Assembly: GCF_037201815.1 (NCBI RefSeq)
Contig: NZ_CP147407.1
Coordinates: 3,294,723-3,358,722, forward strand
From: Metabacillus sp. FJAT-52054
GTDB lineage: Bacteria > Bacillota > Bacilli > Bacillales > Bacillaceae
Reading direction: 5' to 3'
Length of the DNA: 64,000 nucleotides
Shown: piece by piece, positions 55,901 to 64,000 of the stretch
How the letters are laid out: every line of letters begins with the position of its first letter
How positions within the stretch are numbered: position 1 is the first letter of the stretch
Notes under the pieces: generated by a model
Databases searched by the model: none
What the model was told of the DNA's origin: nothing
What the model saw: the letters and a program-made list of their open reading frames with translations, nothing else
Made by a program: the position numbers and the translations under genes

Positions 55901-56569
55901 CTAGCGTTTGTCTAGTTTTCTTGTAATGAAATCTCCAATGATTTGGAGAATAAACACAATAATTAAGATGAGAATAGTAGCGACGAGCGTTACTTCATTG
56001 TTGCTGCGCTGAAAGCCTTCTAAATAAGCAAGATTTCCAAGTCCGCCGGCACCGATAACACCAGCCATAGCGGAATATCCTACGAGCGCAATGGCAGTAA
56101 CGGTAATACCTGATGCAAGGGCTGGCATCGATTCCGGCAAGAGAACCTTCCAGATGATCATAAAGGTGGAAGCACCCATTGATCTTGCCGCTTCAATAAC
56201 CCCTTTATCAATTTCCCTTAAACCTATTTCAACCATTCTTGCGTAAAAGGGTGCTGCGCCGATGATCAATGCGGGAAGTGCAGCTTCTGCACCGAGCATA
56301 GACCCAACGATCGCTTTTGTGAATGGAATCAAAAGGATAATTAATATAATGAACGGAATGGAGCGAAATACGTTTACGAAGGCTGAAATGATCATATTCA
56401 CTATCCGATTTTCCCAGACGTTTCCTTTAGATGTAAGGAATAATAGCAATCCAAGGAGAATCCCAAGGATAAAAGTTGCCAGTACCGAAACGCCCGTCAT
56501 ATAAATCGTTTCAGCTGCAGCCGTCCAAACCTTTTCCCAATTCACTTCCGGAAATAATTGCTCAAGCAT
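55901..56569 (-). CDS. metI: Methionine ABC transporter permease MetI
   Basis: 222-residue permease with five to six helices. The EAA-type loop contacting MetN is visible as EAARSMGASTFMIIWKVLLPESMPAL (shown in part), and the first helix starts ETIYMTGVSVLATFILG. Start ATG 56569 has ggagg 9 nt upstream and gives the same length as B. subtilis MetI; the TTG at 56575 is too close to the RBS. Overlaps the metN end. Confidence 0.95.
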   Translation of the reverse strand: MLEQLFPEVNWEKVWTAAAETIYMTGVSVLATFILGILLGLLLFLTSKGNVWENRIVNMIISAFVNVFRSIPFIILIILLIPFTKAIVGSMLGAEAALPALIIGAAPFYARMVEIGLREIDKGVIEAARSMGASTFMIIWKVLLPESMPALASGITVTAIALVGYSAMAGVIGAGGLGNLAYLEGFQRSNNEVTLVATILILIIVFILQIIGDFITRKLDKR

Positions 56570-57596
56570 GGGCAACCACCTCCACTTCTACCTGATGATC
56601 TGATAAGAATTGTAAAGCCCGGTCCATTTCTGTTTCTTCCCCGTCGATATAAAGGAACAGCGCACCATAAGCCCCGCTTTGGGTCTGTGATATTTTACCC
56701 TGCAGGATATTCACTTTAACATCGTAGTTTTTAATTAAGCTGGTCACAACCGGCTGCTCTGTAGAATCGCCTACGAAGGTCAGCTGGACGATTCGTCCTG
56801 ACGGATAAGAATCAATCAGATGGGCAATGGTTTCCTTCGTCTCTTCAGGCTCAGTAACCTGCTGGACAAATCGTTTCGTAATAGGAGCTTTAGGTTTTCT
56901 GAATACATTCAGCACCTCTCCTTCTTCAACGATTTTCCCATCTTCCATGACCGCTACCTTGTGGCAGATTTTGCGGATGACGTGCATCTCATGGGTAATG
57001 AGAACAATCGTCAGACCCAGACGCTGGTTAATATCTACAAGCAGTTCCAGAATGGAATCCGTTGTCTGAGGATCAAGTGCAGAGGTTGCTTCGTCACACA
57101 GCAGCACCTTTGGGTTATTTGCAAGGGCTCTCGCAATTCCAACACGCTGCTTTTGACCTCCGCTCAGCTGTGATGGATAAGCGCTCTCTCTGCCTTCCAA
57201 TCCGACAAGACGGATCAATTCCTTTACACGCTCCTTTCTTTCAGAAGCAGGGATTCCTGCAATTTCAAGCGGGAATGCAATATTGTCGGCCACTGTGCGG
57301 GACCATAGGAGATTAAAATGCTGGAAGATCATACTGATTTCCTGTCTGGCCTTCCGAAGCTTGCTTCCTTTTATCTCGGCAATCCGGTTTCCTGCGACCT
57401 CAATTGTTCCCGATGTAGGAGTCTCGAGACCATTCAAGAGTCTGATTAAAGAACTCTTGCCTGCTCCGCTATAGCCGATGATTCCAAAGATTTCACCTTT
57501 TTGAACTTCAAGGTTCACATCATCTACGGCTGTGATGCTCCCTGATTTGACAGAGTATACTTTTGAAACATGATTTAGTGTAATCACTGCACTCAC
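56562..57596 (-). CDS. metN: Methionine ABC transporter ATPase MetN
   Basis: 344 residues. Walker A GYSGAGKSSLIRLLNG (about 38), signature QLSGGQKQRVGIARAL (about 140), Walker B VLLCDEATSALDP, H-loop LITHEMHVI. A C-terminal regulatory ACT-like (NIL) domain (about 260-344) binds methionine and inhibits transport. First gene after the S-box leader, so expression rises when SAM is low. Confidence 0.97.
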   Translation of the reverse strand: MSAVITLNHVSKVYSVKSGSITAVDDVNLEVQKGEIFGIIGYSGAGKSSLIRLLNGLETPTSGTIEVAGNRIAEIKGSKLRKARQEISMIFQHFNLLWSRTVADNIAFPLEIAGIPASERKERVKELIRLVGLEGRESAYPSQLSGGQKQRVGIARALANNPKVLLCDEATSALDPQTTDSILELLVDINQRLGLTIVLITHEMHVIRKICHKVAVMEDGKIVEEGEVLNVFRKPKAPITKRFVQQVTEPEETKETIAHLIDSYPSGRIVQLTFVGDSTEQPVVTSLIKNYDVKVNILQGKISQTQSGAYGALFLYIDGEETEMDRALQFLSDHQVEVEVVAHA

Positions 57597-57620
57597 CTTC
57601 TTTCTGATCCGATCTGAAAG

Positions 57621-57666
57621 GAATAAAAAATGCCTTTCTGCACAAGTGAGCAGAAAGGCATTAAAA
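57621..57666 (-). terminator. S-box expression-platform terminator of metNIQ
   Basis: Minus-strand stem aaaatgcctttctgctcac / gcagaaaggcattttt with T-run, between the aptamer and metN. Confidence 0.92.
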
Positions 57667-57675
57667 TATAGGATA

Positions 57676-57796
57676 CCTTTCTCTCATCTTTCAAAATGCC
57701 TGAGCATTTTGAGTGAATTGGCACCACTTCAGTTACATAACTGATGGTTGCCGGGCTTCATAGGGCACGTCCCTCCACCTCTCTTAATAAGAGAAC
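57676..57796 (-). promoter_or_regulatory. SAM-I riboswitch (S-box) aptamer of metNIQ
   Basis: Minus-strand leader with the S-box landmarks in order: cttattaagagaggtggaggga, ccctatgaagcccggcaacc, a variable hairpin, then ggtgccaattc and a P1-closing gatgaga. Followed by the terminator above; SAM binding favours termination. Confidence 0.95.
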
Positions 57797-57854
57797 AATT
57801 TATTATTCAGTTGGGATAGTTTGAAATTTTAAAAATATTTCAGATCTGAAAGTG

Positions 57855-57883
57855 AGTTTATCATGCAAAAATAGAGTTGTCAA
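57855..57883 (-). promoter_or_regulatory. Sigma-A promoter of metNIQ
   Basis: On the minus strand TTGACA (57878-57883), 17-bp spacer, TAAACT (57855-57860), about 55 bp before the riboswitch. Confidence 0.8.
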
Positions 57884-57899
57884 CAACTAATGTTTACGG

Positions 57900-59213
57900 T
57901 CAATTGATGCTGACAGTCAACGATCGTTTTCCTGTAGCGGCGAAAATAGCTGCCTCCAAATCCTCAAGCAGATCGTCTGAATGTTCAATTCCTACAGACA
58001 ATCTGATCAGATCCTCGGAAACCCCGGCCTCTATAAGCTCTTCCTTGCCGAGCTGCTGATGTGTGGTGCTTGCCGGATGAATAATTAAGCTTTTGGCATC
58101 CCCAACATTCGCCACATGCGACCATAACTTCGTATGATTGATAATGGCTTTCCCTTCCTCCAAGCCTCCATCTATTCCAAATACAATAACTGCACCGGCT
58201 CCTTTTGGCAAATATCGATCTGCAAGGTTTTTTGATGGATGTTCTTCAAGCTCCGGGTATAATACCCACTTAACTGCGGGATGGTTTTGAAGGTAGGAAA
58301 CGATTTTCCTTGTATTTGCAATGTGTTCCTTCATCCTGACATGCAGCGTCTCTAATCCCAATGTAAATTGAAAGGCATTGTACGGACTTAATGCCGGACC
58401 TAAATCTCTCAGAAGCTGAACCCTTGCCTTTACGATATAAGCGAGTTCGCCGAGGGCTTCAGCAAAAACGATATTATGATAGCTTGGGTCAGGAGTAACG
58501 AAGGCTGGAAATTTGCCTGTAGACCAGTCAAACTTGCCGCCATCCACGATAATGCCCCCTAATGTCGTTCCATTGCCAAGCAGCCATTTTGTAGCCGAAT
58601 GAACCACAATGTCCGCTCCATAGTCAATGGGTTTGAAAAGGTATGGTGTAGCAAAGGTATTATCAATGATTAAAGGAATTCCCGCTTCATGAGCAATTTC
58701 AGATACCGATGCAACATCAAGAACCTGAAGGCTGGGATTTCCGATTATTTCACCAAAGATCGCCTTCGTTTTTTGAGTGATTGCCTTCTTAAAATTCTCA
58801 GGATCGGATGCATCGGCAAAAACTGTTTTGATGCCGTATCTCGGCAACGTATTTGCAAATAAATTATAGGTTCCGCCGTAAAGATTGGAAGCCGCGACAA
58901 TTTCATCTCCAGCTTCTGCAATATTTAGTATCGCGAGGGTAATGGCTGCCATTCCGCTTGAAACAGCTAGAGCACCTGCCCCGCCTTCAAGCTGCGCCAC
59001 CCTTTCTTCTAGCACTGAAACGGTAGGATTATGTATCCTCGTATAAATGTACCCTGGCTCTTTTAAAGCAAAAAGATCAGCTGCATGATCCGTGTCTTTA
59101 AACAAATACGCATTTGACTGATAAATAGGTACAGCTCTTGCTCCTGTAATCGGGTCTTCCTTAAGTCCTCCATGTACGGCCAGCGTTTCCGGTCTGAATC
59201 CATTTTCACTCAT
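57900..59213 (-). CDS. metY: O-acetylhomoserine sulfhydrylase (homocysteine synthase)
   Basis: 437-residue PLP enzyme of the Cys/Met metabolism family making homocysteine from O-acetylhomoserine and sulfide. The PLP lysine is in DIVVHSATKWLLGNGTTLGG (about residue 205). The N-terminal ETLAVHGGLKEDPITGARAVP and GYIYTRIHNPTVSVLEERVA are typical of the long MetY branch. Start ATG 59213 follows gggggaga. An S-box in its leader links it to SAM status. No metA/metX acyltransferase is in the window. Confidence 0.94.
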   Translation of the reverse strand: MSENGFRPETLAVHGGLKEDPITGARAVPIYQSNAYLFKDTDHAADLFALKEPGYIYTRIHNPTVSVLEERVAQLEGGAGALAVSSGMAAITLAILNIAEAGDEIVAASNLYGGTYNLFANTLPRYGIKTVFADASDPENFKKAITQKTKAIFGEIIGNPSLQVLDVASVSEIAHEAGIPLIIDNTFATPYLFKPIDYGADIVVHSATKWLLGNGTTLGGIIVDGGKFDWSTGKFPAFVTPDPSYHNIVFAEALGELAYIVKARVQLLRDLGPALSPYNAFQFTLGLETLHVRMKEHIANTRKIVSYLQNHPAVKWVLYPELEEHPSKNLADRYLPKGAGAVIVFGIDGGLEEGKAIINHTKLWSHVANVGDAKSLIIHPASTTHQQLGKEELIEAGVSEDLIRLSVGIEHSDDLLEDLEAAIFAATGKRSLTVSIN

Positions 59214-59235
59214 TCGATCTCCCCCTGTTTTCATA

Positions 59236-59266
59236 ATAAAAACCCCTTCCGAAGAAGAGGTCTTTG
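59236..59266 (-). terminator. S-box expression-platform terminator of metY
   Basis: Minus-strand stem gacctcttcttcggaaggggt followed by a T-run, just before the metY RBS. Confidence 0.8.
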
Positions 59267-59273
59267 TCCGCTC

Positions 59274-59381
59274 TTCTCATCTGCCAGAAGGTAACCCTCT
59301 GCTGGAATTAGCACCGTATCTAAATAGACCGGTTGCTGCGTTATTATCGGGCCAGTACCCTCCAACGCTCTTGATAAGATA
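59274..59381 (-). promoter_or_regulatory. SAM-I riboswitch (S-box) aptamer of metY
   Basis: Minus strand: cttatcaagagcgttggaggg, actggcccgataataacgc, agcaaccggt, then acggtgctaattcc and P1-closing gatgag. These are textbook S-box elements. Confidence 0.95.
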
Positions 59382-59399
59382 TTTGTTTGAATTTTCTTA

Positions 59400-59428
59400 A
59401 TATTAACCTCTTTTTCTGTTGTTGGCAA
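59400..59428 (-). promoter_or_regulatory. Sigma-A promoter of metY
   Basis: On the minus strand TTGCCA (59423-59428), 17-bp spacer, TAATAT (59400-59405), about 20 bp upstream of the aptamer. Confidence 0.7.
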
Positions 59429-59575
59429 CTATTTACTAAAAAATATTTGCCGGCCATTTTATTTCCCGAGAAATATGCTGAATGAGAGGTAAATAAACAG
59501 AATGAGCTCGAAAAAAGATCCGCCTAATACTATTTATCGAAATGATAACTTTTTATCATCTCTAAAAAAATGAAA

Positions 59576-59602
59576 AACGCCGCATTAAGCGCCGTCTTTT
59601 TG
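59576..59602 (-). terminator. yusE terminator overlapping its stop codon
   Basis: Minus-strand stem gacggcgcttaatgcggcgttttt with T-run; it includes the last yusE codons. Confidence 0.65.
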
Positions 59603-59893
59603 AAGCAATCTATACAAAAATTCAACAGATTGAAATGCATATTGTTTCGATTTAATATGTCCATCCTCAAAAATCAGCAAGCATGGAACACTCTCAACTT
59701 CCCATTTTCCTGCATAACCCGGTAAATAATTTAGATTCGCCATATAAATGTCCGTTTCCGGCAATGCCCCATCCACTACTGTAAGCATACGCTTTGCAAG
59801 CTGGCATGTTCCGCAGAAGGGAGTATAGAGATACAAAATAAACCGTCCCTTATCCATCCTCCCGGAAATCTGCTTATCATTTATTTCAATCAT
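59585..59893 (-). CDS. yusE: Thioredoxin-like protein YusE
   Basis: 102 residues of thioredoxin fold with active-site motif YTPFCGTCQLAKRML (CGTC, about residues 27-30) and a cis-proline strand VESVPCLLIFEDG, in which a Cys follows the proline. Probably a cytosolic disulfide or low-molecular-thiol oxidoreductase. Start ATG 59893; 20 bp after yusF, so co-transcribed. Confidence 0.9.
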   Translation of the reverse strand: MIEINDKQISGRMDKGRFILYLYTPFCGTCQLAKRMLTVVDGALPETDIYMANLNYLPGYAGKWEVESVPCLLIFEDGHIKSKQYAFQSVEFLYRLLQKDGA

Positions 59894-59913
59894 AATAAAA
59901 CCAGAACTCCTTG

Positions 59914-60255
59914 CTATAAAAATTTCGCTTGGACGTCAATATTCGCTCCAAGCAATACGGAGGCGATATGGTGCTCTGGAGCTGCAGCAACTTCCTTATA
60001 CATTTTATCAATATACAGATGCGAAGCTTCAGGAAACTCTCTGATGAACTGCTTTCGAAGCTTCTCTCCCGCTTCATCTGTATCGACTAGCACATAGACA
60101 TCATTTTCAAAATATTCATCAATAAGTTCGTCCATTCTTGTGAGACTAATTGTGCCATTTGTGCAAATAATTTTGACCGGCTCATTAATGACTTCCTGAA
60201 TTTTCATCTTATCTGATCTGCCTTCAACAATAATGATTTTAGGAGCCTCTGACAT
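59914..60255 (-). CDS. yusF: Toprim-domain protein YusF
   Basis: 113 residues, a stand-alone Toprim domain: KIIIVEGRSDKMKIQEV supplies the catalytic Glu, and VYVLVDTDEAGEKLRKQF the DxD pair. Related to the 5S-rRNA maturase M5 (RnmV) and OLD/primase Toprim domains but shorter, so a nuclease or primase role is unproven. The start is uncertain: ATG 60255 (aggtga 10 nt upstream) or ATG 60261. Confidence 0.88.
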   Translation of the reverse strand: MSEAPKIIIVEGRSDKMKIQEVINEPVKIICTNGTISLTRMDELIDEYFENDVYVLVDTDEAGEKLRKQFIREFPEASHLYIDKMYKEVAAAPEHHIASVLLGANIDVQAKFL

Positions 60256-60348
60256 GACCATCACATCACCTGTTCATTTTGTCTTTCTAAAGTTTATTCT
60301 CTTTTCAATCCAATGTTTCCTGCAGAAGCAGTCTGGAATGAAAAGCAG

Positions 60349-60379
60349 ATAAGGCAGTGGACGGCTCCACTGCCTTATC
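60349..60379 (-). terminator. yusG terminator
   Basis: Minus-strand stem aaggcagtggagccgtccactgcctt followed by a T-rich tail. Confidence 0.85.
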
Positions 60380-60380
60380 A

Positions 60381-60626
60381 TTAACACCAGCCGTTTTCGT
60401 CGTCACAATCAACATACTTTTCATCTGGTTTATCCGGCACGTCAGCCATCTGATAAAAACGGTCTTCATTGGCTTCGAATCCGTTCTTTAACTCAAATTT
60501 GCTGCCGCCTTCCCCATTAGTCATTGTCCCGATCGGCTGGTTGTCCAAAAAAAGATTCATCTGTCCATTTACAAACTTGCCCGTTATATGATCCGTAACG
60601 TCGATCCGTTGTTTTTTAAGCGTCAA
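60381..60626 (-). CDS. yusG: YusG family protein (DUF2553)
   Basis: 81 residues starting MTLKKQRIDVTDHITGKF, with beta-rich GQMNLFLDNQPIGTMTN and an acidic, Cys-containing tail (EKYVDCDDENGWC). Two C-terminal cysteines may bind metal or form a disulfide. Function unknown. Start TTG 60626 behind aaggagg (7 nt); the longer frame has no RBS. Confidence 0.85.
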   Translation of the reverse strand: MTLKKQRIDVTDHITGKFVNGQMNLFLDNQPIGTMTNGEGGSKFELKNGFEANEDRFYQMADVPDKPDEKYVDCDDENGWC

Positions 60627-60684
60627 GTCAAGCCCTCCTTTTTCCTTAGGATGACCCAACTTGATTTATAAAACGCTGGATAAA

Positions 60685-61068
60685 TTAGTCTTCGTTGGTC
60701 ATTTCTGTGTATTGTTCTGCCGTCATCAAGTTCTCGATTTCACTTGAATCAGAGGGCTCAATCACGATCATCCACGCTTTTTCGTATGGAGATTCATTTA
60801 CATATTCAGGATTGTCATCCAAGTCTTCATTCACTTCCACAACTTTACCGCTGATTGGTGCATAAAGCTCAGAAACAGTTTTAACAGATTCAACAGAACC
60901 AAACGGCTCATCTGCTTTAATTTCAGTTCCCGCTTCAGGAAGCTCAACGAAAACAATATCTCCAAGCTCTGACTGTGCAAAATGTGTAATTCCTACTCGT
61001 ACTTTATCGCCTTCAACTTTTACCCACTCATGTTCTTCAGAATAACGAAGTTCGTTTGGTGTATTCAT
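60685..61068 (-). CDS. gcvH: Glycine cleavage system H protein
   Basis: 127 residues. Carries lipoate on the lysine in [17 protein letters not shown] (about residue 63). In Bacillus, GcvH is also the relay on which octanoate is placed before LipA (35243) adds sulfur and LipL transfers it to other enzymes. The other gcv genes are not nearby, as in B. subtilis. ATG 61068 with ggagggaa. Confidence 0.96.
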   Translation of the reverse strand: MNTPNELRYSEEHEWVKVEGDKVRVGITHFAQSELGDIVFVELPEAGTEIKADEPFGSVESVKTVSELYAPISGKVVEVNEDLDDNPEYVNESPYEKAWMIVIEPSDSSEIENLMTAEQYTEMTNED

Positions 61069-61117
61069 TTTATTCCCTCCAAAGTTCTATTGTTTATGGA
61101 AAAGACAGAGTCTCTTC

Positions 61118-61468
61118 TTACGTCCACATTTGCTCAAAGTCATTTTCTTTAAAACCCACAGTGACCTTGCTTCCGCTCGCTGTAATCGGTCTTTTAATGA
61201 GCATTCCATCTGAAGATAAAACGGTTAGCATTTCGTCTTCACTCATGCTGCTCAAACGGTCTTTCAAGCCTAACTCACGGTATTTCTGACCGCTCGTATT
61301 AAAAAACTTCTTCAGCTCCAAACCGCTCTTGGAATAAAGATCCTTTAATGCATCTTTACTAGGGGGGTTTTCCGCAATATGTATTACATTTAGTTCATGG
61401 CCCTGCTCTTCCAGCCATTTCTTCGCTTTCCGGCATGTACCGCATTTAGGATACCAGTAAAAGTCCAA
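61118..61468 (-). CDS. yusI: ArsC/Spx-family protein YusI
   Basis: 116 residues with the CxxC redox switch YPKCGTCRKAKKWLEEQG (Cys9/Cys12) and the family's central FFNTSGQKYRELGL plus DGMLIKRPI cis-Pro loop. It belongs to the arsenate-reductase-like/Spx group; an Spx-type RNA-polymerase role cannot be excluded. Start TTG 61468 is inferred from aaggagg 6 nt upstream; the frame runs on to 61528 without an RBS. Confidence 0.9.
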   Translation of the reverse strand: MDFYWYPKCGTCRKAKKWLEEQGHELNVIHIAENPPSKDALKDLYSKSGLELKKFFNTSGQKYRELGLKDRLSSMSEDEMLTVLSSDGMLIKRPITASGSKVTVGFKENDFEQMWT

Positions 61469-61677
61469 TGTAATCCTCCTTATTGTACCATGCAGCCTGC
61501 CAATTATGTTGAAATAAACGCTCATCATTAAGCAAGGCTGCCTAAAAAGTTATAGCCCTATTTTACTCACCTTTGCCGTTCGTTTGCAAGGAAGAGCATT
61601 ATCGACCGATATACAAGCTCAACTCGCTCGTTCATTTACTCTATGAGCTCATGCATTCATATTTATCAAAGTCATCA

Positions 61678-61716
61678 AAAAAAAGCATGCAAGCCGGCCG
61701 GGCTGCATGCTCTCTT
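61678..61716 (-). terminator. fadA-fadE operon terminator
   Basis: Minus-strand stem agcatgcagcccggccggcttgcatgct followed by six T. Confidence 0.9.
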
Positions 61717-61727
61717 CTGTAAAAAAA

Positions 61728-63512
61728 TTAGTTTACATAGCGATTCGCATCAATAATTGCTGCTGCGATTTCACGTTTTTTTGCAATGACGTTAATCGGT
61801 GTATAGCGGGTAAATTTGCGCAATGCGGAAATCATCATGCGAAGGGAATCACCTGTTTCAATAGCTACCAGGGATTCTTTAGCATGTGCTTCAATTTCGT
61901 TAAATGCCTCTTGGCAATAAACTTGTGTATAAAGAAGCTTTTGGCTGTTTTTAGCTTCTCCAGAAGCAGCGATTGCTTTCTCGGTACGGAGGATCGCAGA
62001 CTCCATTGCATAAATATTGCTTACAATATCAGCAATATTCACAAGAATCTCCTGCTCTTTTTGCAGTTCCTGTCCGTACTTTTGTGCAGCTAAACCAGCA
62101 ATCATAATCCCGATTTTTTTCGCATTTTTAAGCAAATGCTTCTCTTGCTCAAGCGTGCCTTCACCCACTTCTTCCGGCATAAGCATCATTAGCTCTTCCT
62201 GCAGGGCCTGTGCTTTTTGAAGAAGAGGGAGCTCGCCTTTCATGGCTTTACGAAGGAATGTTCCTGGCACGAGAAGACGGTTAATTTCATTCGTTCCTTC
62301 AAAGATCCGGTTAATACGGGAATCACGGTAAGCTCTTTCTACTTCATATTCCTGCATGAAACCGTAGCCGCCGTGAATTTGTACACCTTCATCTGCTACA
62401 TAATCAAGTGTTTCAGATCCCAAAACTTTATTTAATGAACACTCAATCGCATATTCAGCAATTGAGGCAGCGACAGCACGGCCGTCCTTTGTCTCTTCTT
62501 CGGAAAGCAAGCTCATTCTTTCTTCAAAAAGACCTACCGTACGGTATACAGAGCTTTCCATTGCGTATGTTTTGGAAGCCATGTTCGCAAGCTTCTCTTG
62601 AATGAGCGAGAATTTTGAAATTGGTGTTTTAAACTGCTGGCGCTGGTTCGCGTATTGGACGGAAACGTCGATGACCCGTTTTGAGCCGCCAATTGTCCCA
62701 ACAGCAAGCTTGTAGCGGCCAATATTTAGAATGTTAAAGGCGATTACGTGGCCCTTTCCAAGCTCTCCAAGAAGGTTTTCCTTTGGCACCATGGCATCTT
62801 CAAGAATCAGTGTACGTGTAGAAGAACCTTTGATTCCCATTTTCTTCTCTTCAGGCCCAGTTGAAACTCCCGGGAATTTTTTTTCAACGATAAACGCGGA
62901 GAAATGTTCGCCGTCAACTTTTGCATACACAACAAACACATCAGCAAAAGCGGAATTTGTGATCCATTGTTTTTCACCGTTCAATACATAATGAGTACCT
63001 TCTGCATTCAGCCTTGCAGTTGTTCTTGCTCCAAGTGCATCTGAACCGGAACCAGGCTCTGTCAAAGCATATGCAGCTAGTCTCTCACCAACGGCTAAGT
63101 CGGGAAGATACTGCTTTTTCTGTTCTTCATTACCGAAAAGAACGATTGGCAGAGACCCAATTCCTACGTGAGCTCCGAAGGAAAGCGCAAAGCTTCCTGC
63201 ACGGGAGAATTTCTCTGTAATAAGAGCTGAGCTGATTTTATCGAGCCCAAGTCCGCCGTATTCTTCAGGTACGTCCGCACCTAGCAGCCCGAGTTCTCCT
63301 GCTTGCTTTAATAGCTTAACGGATTTATCAAATTCATGTTTTTCAATGTCTTCAAGCTGTGGAAGTACGTCATTTACGACAAAGTCCTCCGTCGTTTTTG
63401 CAATCATTTTATGCTCTTCTGTAAAATCCTCCGGTGTAAATACACGTTCAAAGGATGCATCCTCAATTAAAAAGCTTCCGCCTTTTGTTACGGTTTCTAA
63501 TGATTTAGCCAT
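61728..63512 (-). CDS. fadE: Acyl-CoA dehydrogenase FadE
   Basis: 594 residues. FAD-dependent first step of fatty-acid beta-oxidation. The N-terminal domain precedes substrate/FAD motifs AYALTEPGSGSDALGART and WITNSAFADVFVVYAKVDG, then the catalytic-base region VQIHGGYGFMQEYEVERAYRD and the FEGTNEINRLLV signature. The extra C-terminal helical region (about 400-594) is typical of the long Bacillus FadE. 27 bp downstream of fadA in one operon. Confidence 0.96.
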   Translation of the reverse strand: MAKSLETVTKGGSFLIEDASFERVFTPEDFTEEHKMIAKTTEDFVVNDVLPQLEDIEKHEFDKSVKLLKQAGELGLLGADVPEEYGGLGLDKISSALITEKFSRAGSFALSFGAHVGIGSLPIVLFGNEEQKKQYLPDLAVGERLAAYALTEPGSGSDALGARTTARLNAEGTHYVLNGEKQWITNSAFADVFVVYAKVDGEHFSAFIVEKKFPGVSTGPEEKKMGIKGSSTRTLILEDAMVPKENLLGELGKGHVIAFNILNIGRYKLAVGTIGGSKRVIDVSVQYANQRQQFKTPISKFSLIQEKLANMASKTYAMESSVYRTVGLFEERMSLLSEEETKDGRAVAASIAEYAIECSLNKVLGSETLDYVADEGVQIHGGYGFMQEYEVERAYRDSRINRIFEGTNEINRLLVPGTFLRKAMKGELPLLQKAQALQEELMMLMPEEVGEGTLEQEKHLLKNAKKIGIMIAGLAAQKYGQELQKEQEILVNIADIVSNIYAMESAILRTEKAIAASGEAKNSQKLLYTQVYCQEAFNEIEAHAKESLVAIETGDSLRMMISALRKFTRYTPINVIAKKREIAAAIIDANRYVN

Positions 63513-63539
63513 TATTTAACCCTCCAAGTTCATATTCTA

Positions 63540-64000
63540 TTAAACTAGTTCGAATACGCCTGCAGCACCCATACCGCCGCCGATGCACATGGTTACAACA
63601 CCAAACTGCTCATTTCTGCGCTTCATTTCGTGGATAAGCGACAGCGTAAGCTTTGCGCCTGTACATCCAAGCGGATGACCGATTGCAATGGCTCCTCCGT
63701 TCACATTCACCTTTTCTTCATCTAATCCAAGCTCGCGGATTACTTGAAGTGACTGGGAGGCAAAGGCTTCATTTAATTCAAACAATCCCACATCCCCGAC
63801 AGTCAGACCGGCAAGCTTCAGCGCTTTCGGGATAGCTGCAACCGGACCGATTCCCATAACTTCCGGCGGTACACCCGCAACAGCGAAGGATCTGAATTTC
63901 ACCATAGGCGCTAACCCAAGAGCATCCGCTTTTTCACGATCCATGACCATGACTGCGGCTGCCCCGTCACTCGTTTGAGAGGAATTTCCTGCTGTTACGG
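63540..64000 (-). CDS. fadA: Acetyl-CoA acyltransferase FadA (5' end outside window)
   Basis: C-terminal 153 residues of a thiolase, continuing past the window edge. Visible motifs are [19 protein letters not shown] at the edge, [19 protein letters not shown], the active-site His in [17 protein letters not shown], and the catalytic Cys in [16 protein letters not shown]. Cleaves 3-ketoacyl-CoA to acetyl-CoA and a shortened acyl-CoA; partner of FadE. The order fadN-fadA-fadE of B. subtilis suggests fadN just beyond. Confidence 0.95.
   Translation of the reverse strand, partial: VTAGNSSQTSDGAAAVMVMDREKADALGLAPMVKFRSFAVAGVPPEVMGIGPVAAIPKALKLAGLTVGDVGLFELNEAFASQSLQVIRELGLDEEKVNVNGGAIAIGHPLGCTGAKLTLSLIHEMKRRNEQFGVVTMCIGGGMGAAGVFELV

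Noticed and set aside
59543..59558. tgata-N6-tatca dyad as a Fur box
   Set aside because: Short arms in AT-rich DNA, located downstream of yusE and far upstream of the metY promoter.
61625..61670. FadR-like palindrome upstream of yusI (tgaatgcatgagctcat)
   Set aside because: Too many mismatches to the fad operator, and the fad operon promoter is expected beyond the window edge.

Overview
The window is a chromosomal segment of a Gram-positive, endospore-forming Bacillaceae species. The gene order closely follows the yui-yum-yut-yun-yur-yus segment of Bacillus subtilis: yuiHGFEDCBA, yumB/yumC, yutM-dapF, yuzB-yutJ, yuzD-yutI-yuxL, thrBC-hom, yutHGFEDC, lipA-lytH-yunBCDEF, sufCDSUB-yurZ, metNIQ and yusEFG-gcvH-yusI-fadE-fadA. 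Sporulation genes (lytH, yunB, yutH, yutC), Firmicute-type Shine-Dalgarno sites, many TTG/GTG starts, two S-box riboswitches and a Bacillus-type BirA operator agree with this. It is not B. subtilis itself. It has insertions relative to that species (an EAL protein, a RAYT-type transposase, a HxlR/arginase pair, a secreted protein, a DinB protein, dctP between yurZ and metQ). It also has large intergenic repeat arrays that I do not know from B. subtilis.

Layout: 34-4954 holds alanine dehydrogenase, an OsmC-type peroxidase, an orphan PAS histidine kinase and the divergent pair yuiH / bioY, with a BirA operator in the shared intergenic region. 5010-6241 is a 1.2-kb nested tandem repeat. 6520-14141 holds membrane, cell-wall and peptidase genes (yuiF, yuiE, yuiD, yuiC, yuiB, yuiA), a cobalamin-binding-like protein and a Nudix hydrolase. 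14248-16896 holds the divergent flavoenzymes yumB (NDH-2) and yumC (ferredoxin-NADP reductase), with a Rex-like operator between them. 16958-18011 is a repeat array made of REP-like imperfect hairpins followed by a RAYT transposase gene. 18024-25248 holds Fe-S/redox accessory genes, dapF and a prolyl-oligopeptidase-family enzyme. 25351-28633 is the hom-thrC-thrB operon. 28922-35175 is the yut cluster plus a c-di-GMP phosphodiesterase-like protein. 35243-42975 covers lipoyl synthase, the sporulation murein hydrolase LytH and yunB-F. 43111-46956 is the accessory stretch (HxlR, arginase-like, secreted protein, DinB, a small basic protein). 47236-52420 is the SUF Fe-S assembly operon. 53199-59213 holds yurZ, dctP, metNIQ and metY, the last two transcripts each led by an S-box. 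59585-64000 holds yusE-I, gcvH and the fatty-acid beta-oxidation genes fadE/fadA, the last cut by the window edge.

The most unusual signal is non-coding. Four intergenic tandem arrays (5010-6241, 16958-17273, 38361-38490, 45588-45766) have largely different sequences but almost the same base period of 20-21 bp, each with its own fixed core word and variable filler. One sits beside a RAYT transposase, and its doubled core can fold into an 8-bp hairpin with a central mismatch, as REP elements do. Three further loci carry pieces of one dispersed GC-rich repeat family.

Functionally the window ties together Fe-S and lipoate/biotin cofactor supply, sulfur-amino-acid uptake and synthesis under SAM control, threonine synthesis from homoserine, NAD(P)H-linked flavoenzymes and spore peptidoglycan maturation. 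All calls are by reading the sequence; no database search was run.
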